DNA of 64,000 bases from assembly GCA_001600635.1 (NCBI GenBank), contig BCKL01000002.1, positions 499,425 to 563,424 on the forward strand, read 5' to 3'. Under the pieces are notes generated by a model. The model was not told where the DNA came from and searched no databases. It was given only the letters and a program-made list of their open reading frames with translations. Position 1 is the first letter of the stretch; each line of letters starts with the position of its first letter. The position numbers and the translations under genes are program-made. This DNA comes from Leucosporidium creatinivorum (taxonomy: Eukaryota > Basidiomycota > Microbotryomycetes > Leucosporidiales > Leucosporidiaceae). Shown one piece after another: positions 59,816 through 64,000 of this stretch.

Positions 59816-61309
59816 ATGAATTCCAACCAGCGAGACGCTCCCCGCCCGCCTCGGCGCACTCTCACCGACCTCCCTCCCGAGCTGAAAGCCATCATCGCCC
59901 GAATGGCGCGGGATCAGGATGCGGCGTACAAGGAGCGGAGACCCGGGGGTTTCGGGCTTCTGGGAAATGTCGAATGGGATGGCAAGAGCGCAAAAGCCCT
60001 CGCTGTGGTCGACCGAGGTTGGCACTCGGCCGTGGCGCCTCTGTTATTTGAGGTGCGTCACGCGAGACTACGGTTCGCACTCTTTGCTAACCTGAATTTC
60101 TCATAGACCATCACCTCGAACGGCTGCCGCAAGAGCATCTTCGGATTGCGCATCGCGCCGAGATTCGGCCGTGCCGTGAAGCGGGTCAGCTTCGAAGGCA
60201 TCCACAGCGACCCGACGTCCGACGAGGAAGACGACTGGCTCGCTCTCCTTCGCGCGCTTCCCTTCTTCGTCAACCTCGGGCACCTAGGCCTCGCCGAGGA
60301 AGCTGCAGAGTCACTTTTTCGCTCGGGAGGAGAGGATCAAGCGACTCTCAGACAATCGTTACAGTCTATGGCTCCTTCGATCCTCAGCCTCGACATCGCA
60401 ACCTCAAAACCCGACTCCCTGGTCTACATCCTCCCAGGTTTCACCAATCTTCGACGTCTCTCCTTGTGCTCGGCCGACGACGAAGCCTGGTCGCTGAACC
60501 GTGCAGCTATAGAAAGTCTAGGTCAATGCAGTACTCTACAAGACTTTCAACTAGAGTGTATTGGCGAGGAGCTACTCGTCAAGATCAACCAAGCGGGCAT
60601 AATCTGGCCGGCATTACGCACCCTCAAGCTCGACTTTGACGAGCTTGTGGGCGAGGCCACTTGGACCTTTATCCGCAGCTTCAACCCATCCCTCGGAACG
60701 CTCACCATCGCCTCGAACGGCGGCCTGTCCCGCGAGGTCGTCGCCGAGCGCGACTCGCCCTCGCCCACCTTTCCAAAACTCCTTCGACTCACGCTGGAGG
60801 CCCGGATTCGGGACATCAGCCTCATCCCAACTTTGCACCTGTTCTCCACCTCTCCTGTCCGCCATCTCATCCTCGCACCCTACGGCAACGGGTTGGCTGC
60901 GGCCGCCGACCCAGGTTCCCATTCGCCCTCTGCAACCGCTCCCCTCGAAGCAGTCCTTCGCCTCTTCCCTTCCTCTCTACGAAGCGTTTACTTCCGTTAC
61001 AACTTTCTCCGCAACACTCAACCTTTACGCTCCCTCGCCCCTTCCCTCCACTCTCTCGCCTCGGCTCGCAACATCGGCTTCACCATCTCGCCCTTCTACG
61101 ACGTCTTTATCCACCGGGAGATGCTCAAACGGAGAGGAGCACACCCACTCGATGATGTGGACGACCACTGCGACAACTTCGACGAGGTTCTGCGCTTTGG
61201 TCTGGCGCAGACGGGAGGGCTTCGGGCGTCGAGGGATCGAGTTGCTGTCGACGCGTTGAGGGAGGCGTTGCTGCCGCTGAAGGCTAGCATGTTGAGGGCG
61301 AGAGATTAG
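59816..61309 (+). CDS. F-box/LRR-like protein (copy 2)
   Basis: Two exons (59816-60052, 60107-61309) give 479 aa. The F-box-like LTDLPPELKAIIARMARDQD is followed by a DRGWHSAVAPLLFE helix. LRR-like segments include LPFFVNLGHLGLAEEA, LPGFTNLRRLSLC and WPALRTLKLDFDEL. Architecture, intron position and the AYxER and HSAVxPxLF elements match copy 1, so the two form an old tandem pair with strong divergence in the LRR part. Role unknown, probably protein turnover. Confidence 0.75.
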
Positions 61310-61854
61310 ATCACGGGCGAGGAAGAATGGGCAGAGCAACCGTGTGGGAGGAGGAGAGCGGGACGTCGGAACGAGGGAGGTAAAGCGGGACCGGGGCGCG
61401 ATAGACGATGCATGGTACCTCTGCTGATCTTGCGGTGACCTCGAGATGCAAGATTTTCAGAGAACGTGTGATTCCTCTGCTTCGGCTCGAGATGCCCTCG
61501 TCTTTGGCTTGCGACTGTTGCTCAGCGCGCTCGGTGAACGAAGCGACGGCAGCATCGACGCCAACTCGCAATAGATCGCTCGTCTAACCTCTCAGACGCG
61601 AGCTAAGTATGAACGACTCAATAGGGGGTTTTTGCAACTGCGGTACGAAACAGAGAGAAGAGCGAGGGCGGAGGGGAAGGAGAGGTAGGAAGTGCGGAAG
61701 AGGGGGGAGTAAGAAGGGGAAGGGGGTGTCGTAGCATGCGTCGTGATCATCTAACAACTCGTCGTCAACCGCAGAAAGCTCAGAAATGACAGTCCATACA
61801 TCGCGACCACCAAGTGTCCATGATGGCTTCTTCCTCCTTCTCGGCGCCGCTCCC
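61310..61854. other. Convergent intergenic region
   Basis: 545 bp between the F-box-like and kinase stop codons. Only short spurious frames; both 3' UTRs are expected here. Confidence 0.5.
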
Positions 61855-64000
61855 TCAATGCGCCTTGACCTCCTTCCCTCCAACCAAGCTCGCACTACTA
61901 GCCGCCGCGCTCCCGCCCAACGTCGGCGTCCCGATAGGCGAGGAGGAGAAGCCTTCGGAAGCCGATTCGGGCCATGGCAGCCAGGCGGCGCCTTGGGATT
62001 CGAGGTCGAGGGATTTGGAGTCGCGGAGGGAGCGGAAGTTGACGGTGTCTTGCGAGGAGCTGTGGGTGGAGGTGTACGAAGAAAACAAGGGAGTCGGATT
62101 GGTGGGAGGGTGAACGAGAGATGAGCGGGAGAGAGCAGGGGAAGCGAGCCGAGGGATGGGGTAGAAGACGAGCGAGCTCGAGGTCAGCAGGCGTCCATGA
62201 GGGAGCTCAAGATCGCGCGAGACGAGGCAAAGGACTACTCACGAAACCGTCGGCACAATCGGCGGCGGCAGATGCCTCAACAGCGCAAAGTTGATGCTCC
62301 CAAACCAGCGATGCTGCTTGACCTCTGACGCCCCACTCCCCGAGCCTAATCTCTTATGCTCATCCTTGCACAGCAGCTTCTTGATGACGCTCTTGCACAT
62401 GGTCGTCGTCGCTTGATGGTCGGGGAAGGAAACTTCGTTGCGCAGGACGTTGGAGAAGGTGGCGTGCCGGTTCGAGCCTTTAAAGGGGGTGCAGCCGTAG
62501 AGCATTTCGTAGACGAGGATGCCGAAGGTCCACCTGGGTGAGCGTCGATGAGGGAGGGAGAGAGGGAGGGGGGGAGGGAGGGAGAAGGTCAGCGATCGCC
62601 GAGCAGCGAGGAGAAGACGGCGGCAACGAGCTCCGTCGCTCTCGCCGCGCCTGAAGTCACGCACCAGTCGACCGCCGAAGAATGTCCACAGCCATTGATG
62701 ACCCTGCACGAACCAACCGCACGGTCAGCTCCCGCGCCGCCTCGGCGCTCGCATCTCGAAACTCACTCAGGCGAGATGTACTCCTCAGTCCCAACAAACG
62801 AGTTGGTCCTGAAATCGCTCAAACACATCTTGGTATCGACCAAGGGAATCCCATTCGGCGTCATCTGTTTGATCCCAGCTGGTGCGCCGCCAATCTCGGC
62901 TTGCTTGGAGAGGTCAAAGTCGGAGAGTTGGATGTGGCCCGTGGCGTGGAGGAGGATGTCTGCGAGCCGAACAAACAAGTGGTCCTGTCGTTAGCTCATC
63001 TCGCTCTGTCTTCTCCTCGCCCTCGCCCTCCCATTCCAGCTCGGCGCCCTCCCTCCCCCTTCCTCCTTCCCGCTCGCCTCGTTTCACTTCAGCGCCCGGG
63101 GAACGAGAGAGAGAGAGAGAGAGAGAAGCACTCACTCTCGGGCTTCAAATCCCGATAGATGAACCCCATCAAATGCAAGTACTCCAACGCGGCGACCACT
63201 TCGGCCGCATAAAACTTGGCGTCCTCCTCCGGTAAGCACTTGTTGGGGCGGGTTTGGAGCGCTCGGAAGAACTCGCCGCCCATGCAGTACTCCATGCCTG
63301 TTCATTGCGAGAGGGTTAGTGAGAGGAGCAGGGAAGGGAAGAGGGAGGGATGGGAGACGGACAGAGGTAGAGGTAGTCGTCTGATTGGAAGGAGTGGTAC
63401 AGGGTTACGATGAAGGGGTGATTAGAGCCGGCGAGGATTTCCTGCGGGTTGGTGAGCGAGCGGAGAGGGCGAGGGAGAGGGGAGGGAGTGTGAAAGGGGG
63501 AGAAGGCGACAGGTCAGCGTTCGGTTCGGGCGATGGTCAATCGAGCGCCCTGCTCCTCTCGCTCGCTCAGCAATATCGAGCGGCCTGTGCTCCTCTTCAC
63601 CAGACGCTTCACCACCACATCTCTCCTCCTCCTCCCCTCGCCTCCTCCCTTCGTCCTCCCTCCCCCCCGCAGAAGAGAACGAAGCCCTCACTCACCTGCT
63701 CGGCCATCGCCCTCTTAATCTTATTCCTCTTGATCATCTCCCTCTTACTCAACACCTTCATCGCAAACAGCTTCTCCGTCTTCTTCTCCCTAACCAAGTA
63801 CACCTTGCCCACATCCCCTTTACCCAACAGCTTGATCTTATGAAAAGAGGAGGGACCGACTTCGGGCGCTCGGACGCGGATGGAGGAGGAGGAGTAGGTC
63901 CGGCGAAAGGCGGTGCGGGGGCCTAGGCCGCCGCTGTTCAATGAGGGAGAGGAGGGGGGGGCGAGAGAGGAGGGAGACGGAGAGGGCGGGGCGATGGAGG
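61855..64000 (-). CDS. AGC protein kinase, Nrc2/Fpk1/Kin82 family (5' end outside window)
   Basis: Kinase of the fungal group that includes yeast flippase kinases Fpk1/Kin82 and Neurospora NRC-2. Exons seen: 63696-63933, 63363-63441, 63136-63298, 62767-62959, 62665-62703, 62243-62533, 61855-62059. The gene continues beyond 64000. Catalytic features are [20 protein letters not shown] (Gly-loop), FAMKVLSK (ATP Lys), [20 protein letters not shown] and DFDLSK (DFG replaced by DFD, usual for this group), [13 protein letters not shown] and [19 protein letters not shown]. The C-terminal tail holds [26 protein letters not shown] is more usual; Ser replaces Ala here. Likely role: membrane phospholipid asymmetry and polarity. 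Confidence 0.92.

Overview
The window looks like nuclear DNA of a basidiomycete fungus, probably a GC-rich yeast-like lineage such as Pucciniomycotina/Microbotryomycetes (inference, not proven). Genes are packed 150-800 bp apart. Most have many 50-90 nt introns with a CTGAC or CTAAC branch site. The proteins include fungal DASH subunit Dad4, an SepA/Bni1-type formin, an Nrc2/Fpk1-type AGC kinase and a flavocytochrome b2. I saw no bacterial features, rRNA, tRNA, CRISPR array or recognisable transposon. Exon joins were worked out by hand from splice signals, reading-frame closure and family conservation; individual boundaries may be off by one or two bases.

Layout: 1-2.1 kb holds a second copy of the last three exons of SUB2. 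SUB2 itself (minus, 2.1-5.2 kb) is divergent from an acidic RING-finger protein (plus, 5.4-8.6 kb). From 9.0 to 25.6 kb, seven genes lie head-to-tail on the minus strand: flavocytochrome b2 L-lactate dehydrogenase, an HXXXD acyltransferase, a peroxisomal-type alpha/beta hydrolase, two tandem coiled-coil/RING paralogues, an FAD monooxygenase, and an ABC1/UbiB-family protein. A large low-complexity RGG-type protein (plus, 25.8-30.0 kb) faces a 3'-5' exonuclease-like protein (minus, 30.8-32.0 kb). THO2 (minus, 32.3-40.1 kb) is head-to-head with HBS1 (plus, 40.1-44.1 kb), and their predicted start codons overlap. Then come a VWA-domain protein, DAD4, a sugar transporter, a formin (minus, 50.3-56.9 kb), two tandem F-box/LRR-like genes, and an Nrc2/Fpk1 kinase running off the right edge.

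Functional links: SUB2 and THO2 are both parts of the TREX transcription/mRNA-export machinery. HBS1 acts in no-go and non-stop mRNA decay. The hydrolase and monooxygenase both end in PTS1-like tripeptides, so both may be peroxisomal. The formin and DAD4 act on cytoskeleton and spindle.

The most unusual signals are: (1) SUB2 has two complete, protein-conserved 3'-terminal exon sets about 1.07 kb apart; (2) three genes (SUB2, flavocytochrome b2, the RGG protein) appear to have their ATG split by an intron, and HBS1 has an intron directly after its ATG, so splicing would create or complete the start codon; (3) THO2 and HBS1 start codons overlap at a CATG; (4) a 100-nt G run lies in a THO2 intron; and (5) a CTCGGCGCTCG-like motif recurs just upstream of intron branch sites.
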